The notes under the pieces are model-generated. The model was not told where the DNA came from and made no database searches. It was given only the letters and a program-made list of their open reading frames with translations. From Lutjanus erythropterus (lineage: Eukaryota > Chordata > Actinopteri > Lutjaniformes > Lutjanidae): a DNA stretch of 64,000 nucleotides. Position 1 is the first letter of the stretch. Each line of letters starts with the position of its first letter. Position numbers and translations under genes: made by a program. This document shows positions 55,401 through 64,000 of the stretch, in pieces. Location: contig CM034591.1 in the NCBI GenBank assembly GCA_020091685.1, positions 10,302,833 to 10,366,832 on the forward strand. The letters run 5' to 3'.

Positions 55401-58400
55401 GACAGCGACTGACAAACAGCATCCCTCCTTCTCTGCTTCTTGCATTTCACCATACAGTTATAGATTAAGAAAATAATGTCTTTTAATTGAGAGGTCAGTT
55501 CACCCCACTCTCAAACTGACTGGACATCAGAAAGGGCTGTCTACACCAAGAACTATAACCCCATCATTTTAAAAATCTTTGTAACTCAAGTGGATGGCGC
55601 TGTGATTTGACAAACAACAGAAATGCATATAATGCATATATAACCTATAATAGGTACCAAATTGCACATTAAAAAAAACAAACATAATTTTACCTGAGAC
55701 ATACTAGAAAACTGTCTTTGGTGCTGATGGAGCCTCTAAAGTTCATTTGAGTCGTCTTTGACAAATGGCATGATAACATGAAATTGATGGCAAAAAAGTA
55801 GTGAAATTTGTCTTAAAAAATGACAACTCTCATAAGAGTGTTCGACTATCCTAACTCTTCATCTGTGAAGAATTTTGTGAACCCGTGTCTTCTAGTTTCC
55901 TTTATGTTTCTCTTTGCAACGTACAGCAGAAATGGGTCATCCATATCAATTTTCCAAAGCTGCAGACACAGCTGGAGCATCAGAGTGGATGCTCACATCG
56001 TTCTTGTTATAGTTCTTGATAAAGTTGTCATTTTTGCAGTGGACAGCCCTAAAGTCAGGCGGATTGAACTCTGTGTGAGGGGGAACAGGCGGATCAGTGT
56101 GAATATATCTCTGCCCTTTCCACGTAGAAATTAAAGGGAAGCAAACTCTGGTCTGAGTGCACCTTAAGGTTTTAAGTTACTTTTCCTCTTTTAGCGTACA
56201 TTACAACAGTAAGATCCTTCAGTGGTCAGTAGTGAACCTTTAAAGCCACATTATTATGACCAAATTGGTAACAAACCTCTTTTTGCAGCATGTTTTGATT
56301 ACACATTTCCTTTATTTCAAATTTGATTGTAATTGCTTACATGATGCAAGCCTGTATGTTAAAGGGTGGGTCAGTCAGCCTTTTGTCTCCTCCCACCCTG
56401 TTCTCCCCCAGATGATCTGACAGGGGCAGCACTGATCCCAGCATCTCCGGATGCCTGGACTCCTTACCCCCTGTACACCACGGAGCTGACCCCCGGCCTC
56501 CCTCACGCAGCCTTCACTTACCCGGCGGCCGCTGCCGCTGCTGCAGCCCTCCACGCCCAGGTGAGGGACCAACCGGTGTGTGTTTCTCTTATATTCTATT
56601 TTTTTCTAGTCACACTAATTCTCTAGGACATGTTCATGCTCTGACAGTACAGGTAGACAAAATAGGTACTCATTGCATGGCTGCAATTAAATGCATGACT
56701 TGTAAAAGTTGCGTGTTTTTTTTTTTTTTTATCTTGCTCATTTTGTGCATTACAGCTACAAAGAAGTTGATTATTGAGGGGTAAAAGAGTAATCCTAAAA
56801 CTTAAAGGAGAAGTATGTGAGACCCTAGTGTTCAGAAATGCATACTGCAGTCCAAATAGTGAATCAGAGCCATAAACAATTAAATAGGCATATTAAATAG
56901 GCTGAATTGGCAGGGAACAGGAGTGTAAGAAGAGTGTGACAGTGATGAGCAACAGTGAGTCCGGCACTGTAAGTTGATCAGCTGTTTGTAACTATTAGTT
57001 GTCCGTCGACGTAAAGTTCAGCCCATTATCCTGGAAACAAAAGCCCACTGCTCTGAAAAGACACGCTCTGGAGTTAAGTGACTGCCTGTCAGACTGTATT
57101 AACATATTGCTCAATTTAACGGTTATAAAAATCTACTCCTAAAAGATTAATGATTTCTTTTATGACTCATAAACAGACACTTACTCAAGTAGCGAACATT
57201 CTGCATTAATTTTAACACTAATAAAAATGAAACGAGAACACTTATTCAAGCCCAAAATGGAAATTTCAAAGGAAGAAACTGTGGTGTTGCTGTCAGAGGA
57301 GCCAGTATTTCAACTTGGCATATTTTCTTTGTACTATACTGTATAAAGGTGCTATACGACCCTTTACCATGAGGTTCACAGTGAGCAGCAGCATCTCAGA
57401 CCAAAATAAATGCATGCTTTGTTAGTCAGTGAAGTGAAAATTCAGATCAAATTGTCAAACTAGGCAGTGCAAATGTTTCAGGAACAGATTTTAGAGACCG
57501 CTTGGTTGTAAAACAACAGAGATTGTAACCAAGCGGCCGCCACTCTACCTCTCATTTACAGAAGGGAACCCCAAACCTGTGAAAGATCATTTTAACCCAA
57601 ACTGCGATCTTTCCCTAATCATAACCAGCTGTTTTCTGTCTCTAATCCTGCCCAGATCTTACAGAAAGTGTTGTCACATTACAAAACATAATACGTTTGT
57701 GCAAATCTAGGATTCCCTTGTAGACACAACGGTTTCCAGTGGAGACTCCCGAAACTCAGATCAAACTGCCAAACTAAGCAGTGCTGATCAGTATGGATCA
57801 AAATTCTGTTACTGCATCACCTATTACTTGCCTAAAATGTTTTCAGAAACATATTTCAGTGCAGTGTTTAGGAGCTATATGAGAAAGTTAGTCACCAGGC
57901 ACTCATGCACGAACATGCACACCCGCCGTCCCGCCGTAAACAGAGACTGAATAACAACAAAGACACAGGAAGTGTTAAGTCATTCTCTGCTCAGGAAGCC
58001 AGCACTCCACTATACCTCTACAATGCAAATAGTTGTTTGCTGGCGTCTAATGAGGCTGAATGTTGTAATGAGCACCTTTAATCTGACACATCATGATCAT
58101 TTCATGATTTAGTACAGTAAATTTATTACAGATTTCTCCTTTAACTGAAGGAGATGAGCAATAATCTCACTGCTGCAGTCTCAAACGTGCTGCATTGTTT
58201 AAAGCAGTGGTTCGGGTTCTGGAAAGGATCCCAGTGGCCCTCTGTGGTATTACAACAACAGCACAGCGAGCTGCTTAAGACAACATGGATATCAAGTCTT
58301 CAAATTGCAGTTGGCTGCACAACTTGTGCCTCGTCTCAATATTATGAAACAGGAGAGTGAATAGGAGTTAAGACCATGAGTTATATTGTAATAAAAAGAG

Positions 58401-61151
58401 TTGTCATTTTGAAATGGAAAATATCTCGACTCCTGCTCTGCCATCAGAGAAATGATGTGTACATTCTTTGATGTGGTGTAATCCTATACAGCACACTTAG
58501 CTTAAATCCCTCTTTGTGGTTGTCGTCTGGCTGCTTTTGGCTCGCGGCGTCGTTTTTGTGGATGAGTCTTGAGATGTGCAGGTGTAAATCTTTCCTTTAA
58601 TGGAGCTCCACGCGTCACTGTGCTGGAGGACAAAAGCTTCTCTGTTACCGTTTTGTTCTGCAGCATTAACTAAAGAACTAATCATTTCAGAAAAATACAA
58701 ATTAAGATGGAGTTTGATTCCAACTAAGACTTGAAATCCCATATTAATATACTGTTTGCTACATTTTCAAATTAGTATGCACTGCCTACTAAATGCCTCC
58801 TCTGCAACCCATGGCTGTAGCAATGATGACATTATACTGTATATTAGAGTGCTAGATATCTTTTTATTTCTTTTCTTCCTCTTAACTCGATGTTGATGTC
58901 CTGTGCTCACTTTCATAAAACCACTTATGTTAAGGTTTCCCTTAACTTTACAGCCAATGATGAGTTGCGTAAAATCATCCTAAGGATTTACTTAGGATGT
59001 TGTAAGGGAAAACCCTTTAATCTCTAAATGTTTGCTTGAGTTCTAGAAGGTCCTTCGTGTAAATTTTGCTCAGGAAATGTTAAGTGTGTTAAAAGTGAAA
59101 TAATTTGTGGAGCATCAGACAGTAACTGAATTCGTGGTGATTAAAGAGGACGCAGAGATATCGAGACGCATTTTTAGGTACAGAGAAAACCCACTGGGTA
59201 CGAGGAGCGACTTGTTAGAGTATACGTAGATCTGAGGTTAGCACTAGCAATTTTGTAGCTAGCTAGTCAAATGTTAACATAACTGTCTCATCTTTATGTT
59301 AGCTTTAAATTTTTATTGAAACTCACTGCTTGTTGTTTGACTTTCTGTTTCCTTGTTGTCACAATATCTCCAGATTTCTTAATTAATTCATCTATGGTTC
59401 ATTTCACAGCAGATTTTTCACATTTATTTTGTCACTTACTTTTTGTCACATCTTCTGTCTGTGCATGTTTGTGGCTGGATCACATTATCTGCTTGTTCTT
59501 TCCATATTCTCAAAGCAGAACAACATTTTCATCTTCTGTTCACATTTGTCTTTCTTTTTATTCTTGCATTGTCTTTGTTTTCCATTTTGGAAGAACTAGA
59601 TTACAATGACCGTAACGCCGTCAAGTAAACAATGTTGCTGTGAGTGAAGCGTAACCATGGTAACTGATGTGCACACATGCTGTATTATGACAGTAACTGC
59701 CGTGAAAGCTCTTAGGGTCCTGAGTAACTCTTGCAACATGCTCACGCACCACCATTTTTTTTCATTTTATCCAACCATGCCTTACGCCAGCCACAGTGCC
59801 TGACATACCTCACGCTCCACCATTGGGCAGTCAGAACAAATGCAATGCATTCTGGGGCAGTTGCATATATCCAAAAAGCTTACTTTGCATACATATAATC
59901 CAGTATATATTTTTTGCATTTCTCGCGTACATAAAATCCACATACTACAATGCATTTGTAATGCACTACATGGTAAATTTGATGTCACACATTGTATGAA
60001 CAATACATTAGTATGAGATTCTGGACGCAGCTCTGGAGCTAGGTTTGCATTTAGACTGCAGCTGCACTTAAAGTGGTGATGATCATTTTAATATTTTAAC
60101 ACGCTGCCAGCGCTTTGCTCTAAAATCAACTTGAAATCAATTAATTTTATTTCTAGATCTTGTTTTCAAGTCACTATAACGTAACGCTGTAATACCAGTT
60201 CCATCATCCCCTGAAGATGGGAGTGTACAGTGTGTTTACATTGTAAGCTAATAGCAGTCTAAATGCTACAGCACTGGTGCAGTGGGCAGGGCCTTTGGTA
60301 ACAATAGCACTGGAAAATATTTCTCTTGTTGGGTCATTTAAAGTTCATTGTGACCCAACTTCCTCCTGCAATGTAGCAGCACAGGGGAGTGCTACACTGC
60401 AAAGTAGGCAGCTATTACATAGACCATTTTGTCGGGCACAAGAGGCACAGGAATGTGAGGTATTTGCTTGGAGACATTGTCAGAGCTGATGGCCTTCTCT
60501 GAAGGTGCCAACTTACTGTCCACGTTCCTGTTGGAACATAAGCTGACTGTGTAGCCACACAAAGGGGGGAAAAGCCTTTTTAATTGCAATCTGATGAAAG
60601 ATCCCTAAAATGCCCCGAGTTCCCTTCCCACTGACTCTCAGCCTTGTTAGTTTGACACAAAAATGTAACGTCAAGAGTCTCCAAATGTCTCTAAACTGTA
60701 TCTTAATCCGTTCGGCCCTGCAGTCGTGGCCTCTGTCCTGTTAAATTCAGTGTGTAGAAATGCGAGGCCTCATTCTGCCAAAGGTTTTGGTCACAGGTGT
60801 GGAAAAGGTGGAGGCCCACCAGCTCTAACCCTGTGGAAATGTTTAACACATGGAGAGGTCCAACTCTCCACATTTCCATGCCTGTTAATTACTCGAGGAC
60901 TATTGTCCTCAATGAGCAGCTACGTGACCCACATTCCCATGGCGTCAGTGACCAGGGCTTAAAGGGACAGTCCTCCTAAACCTGTTTGACAAACGTTAAA
61001 TTTCAAAGTGTGTTAATTGACTTGGATTGAAGGACTGAAACCTGGTTTTGCTCTGGTGTACATGACTATGTTTGTGTTTCTTTAGATGCGCTGGTACCCT
61101 ACTCCCTCTGAGACTTCCCAGCCTGGATGGAAGTCCCGGCAGTTTTGTTAG
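44418..61151 (+). CDS. rbpms2: rbpms2: RNA-binding protein with multiple splicing 2, 7 coding exons
   Basis: Coding segments are 44418-44471, 49834-49911, 51267-51305, 53087-53149, 54185-54335, 56412-56560 and 61086-61151, all with GT..AG introns. The sum is 600 nt, giving 199 residues plus TAG. A single RRM spans about residues 20-98, with RNP2 LFVSGLP and RNP1-type PVGFVTF. Leu38 (in ELYLLFRPF) aligns with the Leu reported as needed for RBPMS2 dimerisation. [35 protein letters not shown] and an Ala8 run before LHAQ indicate RBPMS2 rather than RBPMS. The C-terminus ends WKSRQFC. The family binds tandem CAC motifs in RNA and acts in splicing, mRNA localisation and stability in smooth muscle, heart, retinal ganglion cells and oocytes. 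Which teleost paralogue (2a or 2b) is not settled. Confidence 0.95.
45090..45345. repeat. GCTGCACAAT-type repeat, copy 1 (inverted)
   Basis: It shares AAACAAACATGTTTTCTTAC ATCTG, TTTGTAGGCCAGGACATCTC and ATAGTGCAGCCCTA with 54875-55080. It lies in rbpms2 intron 1. Confidence 0.6.
45598..45945. repeat. GCTGCACAAT-type repeat, copy 2
   Basis: It begins TAGGGCTGCACAATTTATAA. It shares GTCCAAATCACAGACGCTGC, GCCTATAAATCTTTGTCCTC, GAAAACATGTTTGTTTGGTG and AAATTGTGATGCAACATTC with the copy at 48481-48760. The 111-residue ORF across it is not coding. Confidence 0.6.
46390..46445. repeat. (GT)n microsatellite in rbpms2 intron 1
   Basis: About 27 GT units with one TT interruption near 46411. Transcribed as UG repeats, it could bind UG-preferring proteins such as TDP-43 or CELF; that is inference. 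Confidence 0.95.
46460..46785. repeat. GGGCTGCAAC-type fold-back repeat, intron 1 copy
   Basis: GAGCTGCAACAATGACTTTT AGTTGAC, GATAATCGATTAATCAATTT GAG, TGAATATATTTGAGTTGTGG ACAAAACGAGACATTTGAGG and AATCGATTAATCGAGAAAAT AATCAACAG follow the family order. Confidence 0.65.
47020..47350. promoter_or_regulatory. Candidate intronic enhancer in rbpms2 intron 1
   Basis: A repeat-free block with clustered SOX-like words (CCTTTTGTT at 47112, CCTTTGTTCC at 47127, ACAACAAAG at 47147) and a forkhead-like TAAACAAACA at 47233. Position and motif density are suggestive only. Confidence 0.25.
47815..48158. mobile_element. GGGCTGCAACTAAC fold-back element, nearly full length
   Basis: It begins AGGGCTGCAACTAACAATTA and ends GTTAATCAACAAATCCTTGCAGCTCT, inverted ends of the family. 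The interior GAAACCAGCAGATGTTTGAC ATTTTTGAG matches the tandem units at 40640-41370. Confidence 0.65.
48333..49021. mobile_element. Non-autonomous hAT element with 8-bp target duplication
   Basis: Left end CAGAAGTTCCCAACCTG; right end (reverse complement) CACTGATTCCCAACATTTTC AG. Flanking octamers GCTTAAAA (48325-48332) and GCTTAAAT (49022-49029) agree at 7 of 8, the hAT hallmark. It has no transposase ORF and is interrupted by another repeat. Confidence 0.7.
48481..48760. repeat. GCTGCACAAT-type repeat, copy 3, nested inside the hAT element
   Basis: ATGGCCAATATCCAAATCAC AGAGGCTGCA, CAGACCTATAAATCTTGTTC TCCGG, AGAAACATGTTTGTGTGGT and AAATTGTGATGCAAAAATTC match copy 2. The end reads CATATCCTGCAGCTCTAC. 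Confidence 0.55.
49834..49911 (+). CDS. rbpms2: rbpms2 exon 2, residues 19-44 (RNP2, helix 1)
   Basis: [26 protein letters not shown] between TTGCATGCAG and AAG|GTAAGT, phase 0 on both sides. It contains RNP2 and the dimer-interface helix. Confidence 0.97.
51267..51305 (+). CDS. rbpms2: rbpms2 exon 3, residues 45-57
   Basis: A 39-nt micro-exon-sized segment encoding [13 protein letters not shown], with acceptor TTCCCCGCAG and donor CAG|GTGAGA. Both ends are phase 0, so skipping would keep frame but remove an RRM strand. Confidence 0.97.
51408..52558. mobile_element. TTAAAGGNCCAGTGTGTARGATTT element with nested insertion (intron 3)
   Basis: Left end TTAAAGGTCCAGTGTGTAAG ATTTA; right end AAATCCTACACACTGGTCCT TTAA, a near-perfect inverted pair typical of a very common fish element. 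Between about 51640 and 52455 lies other DNA bounded by GCCAAATCCAGCCCTTTAAT and CCAGCCCACTTTTTCAATCT GGCCCTTC, apparently a second element inserted into the first. Confidence 0.65.
53087..53149 (+). CDS. rbpms2: rbpms2 exon 4, residues 58-78 (RNP1)
   Basis: [21 protein letters not shown], with acceptor CTTCCAG and donor AAT|GTAAGC. It contains the RNP1 aromatic residues. Confidence 0.97.
53641..53735 (+). promoter_or_regulatory. rbpms2: CAC-rich tract in rbpms2 intron 4
   Basis: On the transcribed strand it carries ten or more CAC trinucleotides in 95 nt (GACACACC, GTCACACACACAGACACACA, ACTCACC, GGCACAA, GGGCACAAGAACAC). It lies about 450 nt before exon 5. RBPMS-family proteins bind RNA with paired CAC motifs, so this is a candidate self-binding site; part is simply an AC microsatellite. 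Confidence 0.35.
53848..53874. repeat. (CTC)n trinucleotide repeat
   Basis: Consecutive CTC units within a pyrimidine-rich stretch of intron 4. The 135-residue ORF over 53820-54227 merely runs through it into exon 5 sequence out of frame. Confidence 0.85.
54185..54335 (+). CDS. rbpms2: rbpms2 exon 5, residues 79-129
   Basis: [20 protein letters not shown] ends the RRM, followed by [20 protein letters not shown] and [10 protein letters not shown], plus one base of Tyr129. The length of 151 nt is not a multiple of three, so skipping would shift the frame. Confidence 0.97.
54875..55080. repeat. GCTGCACAAT-type repeat, copy 4 (intron 5)
   Basis: It begins GCGCTGCACAATATTGTAAA and ends AACATCTCTGCAGCTCTAC, with the shared interior TCAAACAAACATGTTTTCTT ACATCTGGAGAACAAGATTT. 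Confidence 0.65.
55532..56051. mobile_element. Longer GGGCYGTCYACACCAAGAAC-family element (intron 5)
   Basis: Left end AAGGGCTGTCTACACCAAGA ACTATAACC; right end GGACAGCCCT. The right half also holds GTTATAGTTCTTGATAAAGT TG, the inverted form of the left arm. Related to 19838-20022 but about 520 bp long. The 104-residue ORF inside has no recognisable domain. Confidence 0.6.
56412..56560 (+). CDS. rbpms2: rbpms2 exon 6, residues 129-178
   Basis: [37 protein letters not shown], then Ala8 and LHAQ. The Ala run is coded by mixed GCN codons. The donor CAG|GTGAGG is phase 0. Confidence 0.96.
56561..61085 (+). other. rbpms2: rbpms2 intron 6 (4.5 kb), no other gene seen
   Basis: AT-rich intron with short chance ORFs. 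A small inverted pair (TTAAGGTTTCCCTTAAC near 58930 and GTAAGGGAAAACCCTTTAA near 59003) may mark a MITE. No RNA gene recognised. Confidence 0.5.
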
Positions 61152-61158
61152 ATATTTA
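61086..61158 (+). CDS. rbpms2: rbpms2 exon 7, residues 179-199 and stop; likely donor just after
   Basis: [21 protein letters not shown] then TAG at 61149-61151. A GTGAGT donor at 61159 lies 8 nt after the stop, so the exon probably splices to a 3'UTR exon. The acceptor is TTTCTTTAG. Confidence 0.9.
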
Positions 61159-61175
61159 GTGAGTAACCTTTGGTC

Positions 61176-61221
61176 CACCAGTGTTTTTAGATTTGCCAAC
61201 CCCCACCCACCACCTTCTCAC
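61176..61221 (+). promoter_or_regulatory. rbpms2: CAC cluster just downstream of rbpms2 exon 7
   Basis: Five CAC triplets (starting at 61176, 61204, 61208, 61211 and 61219) begin 17 nt after the exon 7 donor. Clustered CACs flanking an exon are the configuration through which RBPMS proteins are known to regulate splicing. Self-regulation here is inference. Confidence 0.35.
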
Positions 61222-61224
61222 TGT

Positions 61225-63198
61225 TAACCTGATTATCATGCAAACTGAAACCTGCATAATGACGCTAACATTGTACAATGTTTGACTGAAAACTGCAGAA
61301 TGTGTCAACATACATGAAAATGCCCAAAAACTGAGTTGATGTTAAGGGGATGCAGCGGGTGAAGTTCTGTACAATGTTTTGATTGTCACCAAATCCCATG
61401 AAAAAATCAAAACCAACGTTGTGTTAGTCCGTCTCTCAACACTTTCAAATGTCTCTGACCTGTCTGTGTACTCAGCCCCAAGCCCATTTCCTCCTATTTA
61501 TAAACTCTGAATTTTGTCAGATCTGGCTGTTTTATAAGTTTTTATTCTTTTTCATATAGACTATGAAGTAATGCTTTTTTGAATCGCCAGGGGTTGGACG
61601 GGGTTTGGCAGGATGTTCAGGGTGACATCAGCGTTCACATAATATATTAAACGAGCTAAATTAAAGCCTGGATTATACTTAAAACGGAGGCCATCTAAGT
61701 TAACGATACTGTGTGCTAAAGACGGATCAGAAATGTCCAACATTTTTTGCCCATATTAGATATCAAACAAAAGCCAGAGACTGTATCTCATTCAGTTTCT
61801 GTGAGCTGTAAATCCACTACTTCTAAGCAGAAGACAGAGGATAGCTTTATCTCAGAGCCTTGCCGGCTAAGATCTCTCTTCCTGCAGGCTGCTGCCTCTG
61901 TTTCACTCATTACTACGCAGCCGAGATGTTTGCAGCTATTGGTGTACGCGGCCATTTGTCACCCTATGTCCGGGTCCGTAGCTGCCTGCGCTCATCGCAG
62001 CCATCTTCACCGAGCAGACAGGACAACTTGACTCAGTGAAATGATTTTACTCACTCTGCAGCTACTTCTGGAGCTTTGCAGCCCACTGACAGACTGCTCG
62101 CCTAGAAAAATCTGTCGCCTTCAGGGTCTCCGACTGATTCAAATCTTCAACTTTCTGGGGCAGCACGACTAAAGATATAAATCTTTGAAAACATGCCATG
62201 AATATATGCTTTTTAAATGTTAAGGGCATCCTGAAACGGCAAAGCAAATTGTGTATTTTTTGGAGAAATGGATGAATATTCATTTGCTGCTGTAAATTAC
62301 AGGCTCCATGTTCATGGTAGCGAAGCTGTATGACACAGACAAATAAGCTGTCAGGGTTTGGGCACACAGTTAGTAGGATCAATTCGTTGTTGATTTTTGA
62401 TATTTCCATGGGATTTTTATCAGCTCGTTCTCATTTTCAGGTCGTCAAATGCCCCTCAGCGTCTCATACAGATGCTCAAGGGTCTATAATGGGATGCACC
62501 AGGCTAACTTTAGTGTAAATCCATCTGCATCTGGTGACGTAGTATAAAGAACATGAAATGTCTGCAGACGTTGGGGTGGATGGATGAGAACAAACAAACA
62601 CAGGACTTTCACCCAGGAGGTGTGAAACTAAAAGTAGGCATTATTTAAAGTTACAGTTAAAGATGCTGATGTTTGACGACCTGGGATGAGAATGGGTTTG
62701 ATTTATTGACAGGAAGAGAAATGCAGACCTTTTTACATTGCAGATATTCTGAATTTTTCTTATACTGCTTGGTGTAATATTATTCCTCTGTGACAGACTT
62801 CCGTTGTTTAATAGTTTTAAAATTATTAAAACACATCTTGGAGTCTCACTGTTGCCCCGGGTGACATATTCCCTCTTTACGATGAAGCTGGACACTTTAA
62901 TTTTTGAGTGTCCACATTCACCGTCCTGCTACCATGAAATTCTTGACTAGCGCAGCAAATGTGTATTAATCATCAGCTGAAAGTCGTCCCTTGTGGCCTG
63001 TCTTTTTTTATTTTCATCTTCAGTAGGAACAAACTGGCTCGGGGCTGGGAGCCAGATGAAGTTGAAGTATTGTGAGACAGACTAACATGTTGTTGTTTTT
63101 GGGCTTTTCATTATTTGTTTGACAGTAAGAAGTCTATTTTGAAATGAAGGTTTTATTGGCGTGTCTGGACTAACTCCTGTTCTCCCTGTTTTCTCCAG
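61225..63198 (+). other. rbpms2: rbpms2 intron 7 (remaining part), no other gene seen
   Basis: No exon-like stretch beyond short ORFs. The GC-richer block at 61850-62080 has no recognised signature. Confidence 0.45.
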
Positions 63199-64000
63199 GC
63201 CTCTGGAAACCACACCTTTGTCCAGCTGAAGTGAGGTTTGCCAAGCTCTTCATTAATTTAATCAGGTTTATTTAATGGACAAATGTGCATTACTATAAAC
63301 AAACAGTATTTATATCTCCTCCCGATCGTCTGTTGGGGGGGAGTGCGAGTTGAAACCATCTTGCTGTCGACAATCTGAGCTCATCCTTGGCAACTATTGC
63401 GGTACCATCTTAGCACTTCAAAAACAAACCTCATGCAAAGCCTAGTCAAACTCTATGGATCATAATTGCTGAGGAAAATTGACGAATTGAAGTTACCGTT
63501 GTTAAGCTAGTCCTTCCATGGGGTTAACCGCTGCTCCTGGGAGGTTTAGAAGCGTTAAGAGTCATTGCATGTTAGTCTTTTTGGCATGAATTTAGAACGC
63601 AGAGTTCTGTGTATCCTAATTTTTCTTAGTGTTTGTGTTGCCTCTTTACCTTGGCCTAGACAGCGAAATGTTTTGTTTTCCTGTAGAACCTTGGTCTTAC
63701 CTCTGTGAAAGCTAGGCTGTTGTGTAAATGGCTTATCTCGCATGGACCTTGTGAATGCATCCTTACGTTCTATGACAACCCCCAGTCCCTATGATCATAT
63801 CAATGTCTGTCATTATTTGAGCAAAGGAAAGTACAAGTATTTTTGTACTTTTTGCGTAATGTATATTTATGCATTTTTGTGCAACTAAATAATGAACCTG
63901 TATAAGTTGGATGTTTAGTCGTCTTCTTGTGTTTTTGGTGTTACTTTTTGATCCTATAATCCTGTTGAAGTAGTTTTAAAGAGGAAAAAAGTGCAATTTG
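63199..64000 (+). other. rbpms2: rbpms2 exon 8: 3'UTR, or alternative C-terminus; runs off the window
   Basis: CTGTTTTCTCCAG is a strong acceptor ending at 63198. After exon 7 this is all 3'UTR. If exon 6 joined it directly, the frame would read ASGNHTFVQLK then TGA (63232-63234). No AATAAA or ATTAAA follows before 64000, so the transcript end is probably beyond the window. Confidence 0.5.

Noticed and set aside
55820..56134. 104-residue ORF in rbpms2 intron 5
   Set aside because: Lies mostly inside a fold-back element with no recognisable transposase motif.
62062..62409. 115-residue minus-strand ORF in rbpms2 intron 7
   Set aside because: No recognisable domain or splice signals; length is compatible with chance.

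Overview
The window is nuclear DNA from a vertebrate, most likely a spiny-rayed (percomorph-type) teleost fish. The evidence is two intron-split protein genes whose products closely match vertebrate families, short GT..AG introns, AT-rich intergenic DNA, long microsatellites, and several dispersed repeat types familiar from fish genomes. There is no bacterial-style gene organisation, no CRISPR array and no operon. The species cannot be named from the sequence alone.

Layout. About 1.0 to 5.2 kb holds a complete psma4 gene on the + strand: nine exons, with a 261-residue proteasome 20S alpha subunit encoded in exons 2 to 9. About 5.2 to 43.7 kb is a 38-kb interval with no convincing protein gene. 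It holds fold-back and hAT-like element remnants, other fish repeats, microsatellites and a few repeat-poor islands. About 43.7 kb to the end holds rbpms2 on the + strand: seven coding exons giving a 199-residue RRM protein, plus an eighth, probably 3'UTR, exon that runs to the window edge without a canonical poly(A) signal.

The two genes have no obvious functional link. psma4 supplies a structural and gating subunit of the 20S proteasome. rbpms2 encodes a dimerising RNA-binding protein of smooth muscle, heart, retinal ganglion cells and germ line. Their human orthologues lie on the same chromosome but far apart, so their adjacency here is a rearranged fragment of ancient linkage.

No dramatic new system is visible. 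The most interesting signals lie in rbpms2: an uninterrupted 86-codon in-frame upstream extension; an alternative C-terminus that would result from skipping exon 7; and CAC clusters, the motif RBPMS proteins bind, beside exon 7 and in the intron before exon 5, which together suggest autoregulated splicing. Elsewhere the notable items are a perfect 44-bp inverted repeat, twin palindromic RFX X-box motifs, a strong CTCF-like core, an element inserted inside a TATC microsatellite, and tandem amplification of a repeat core.
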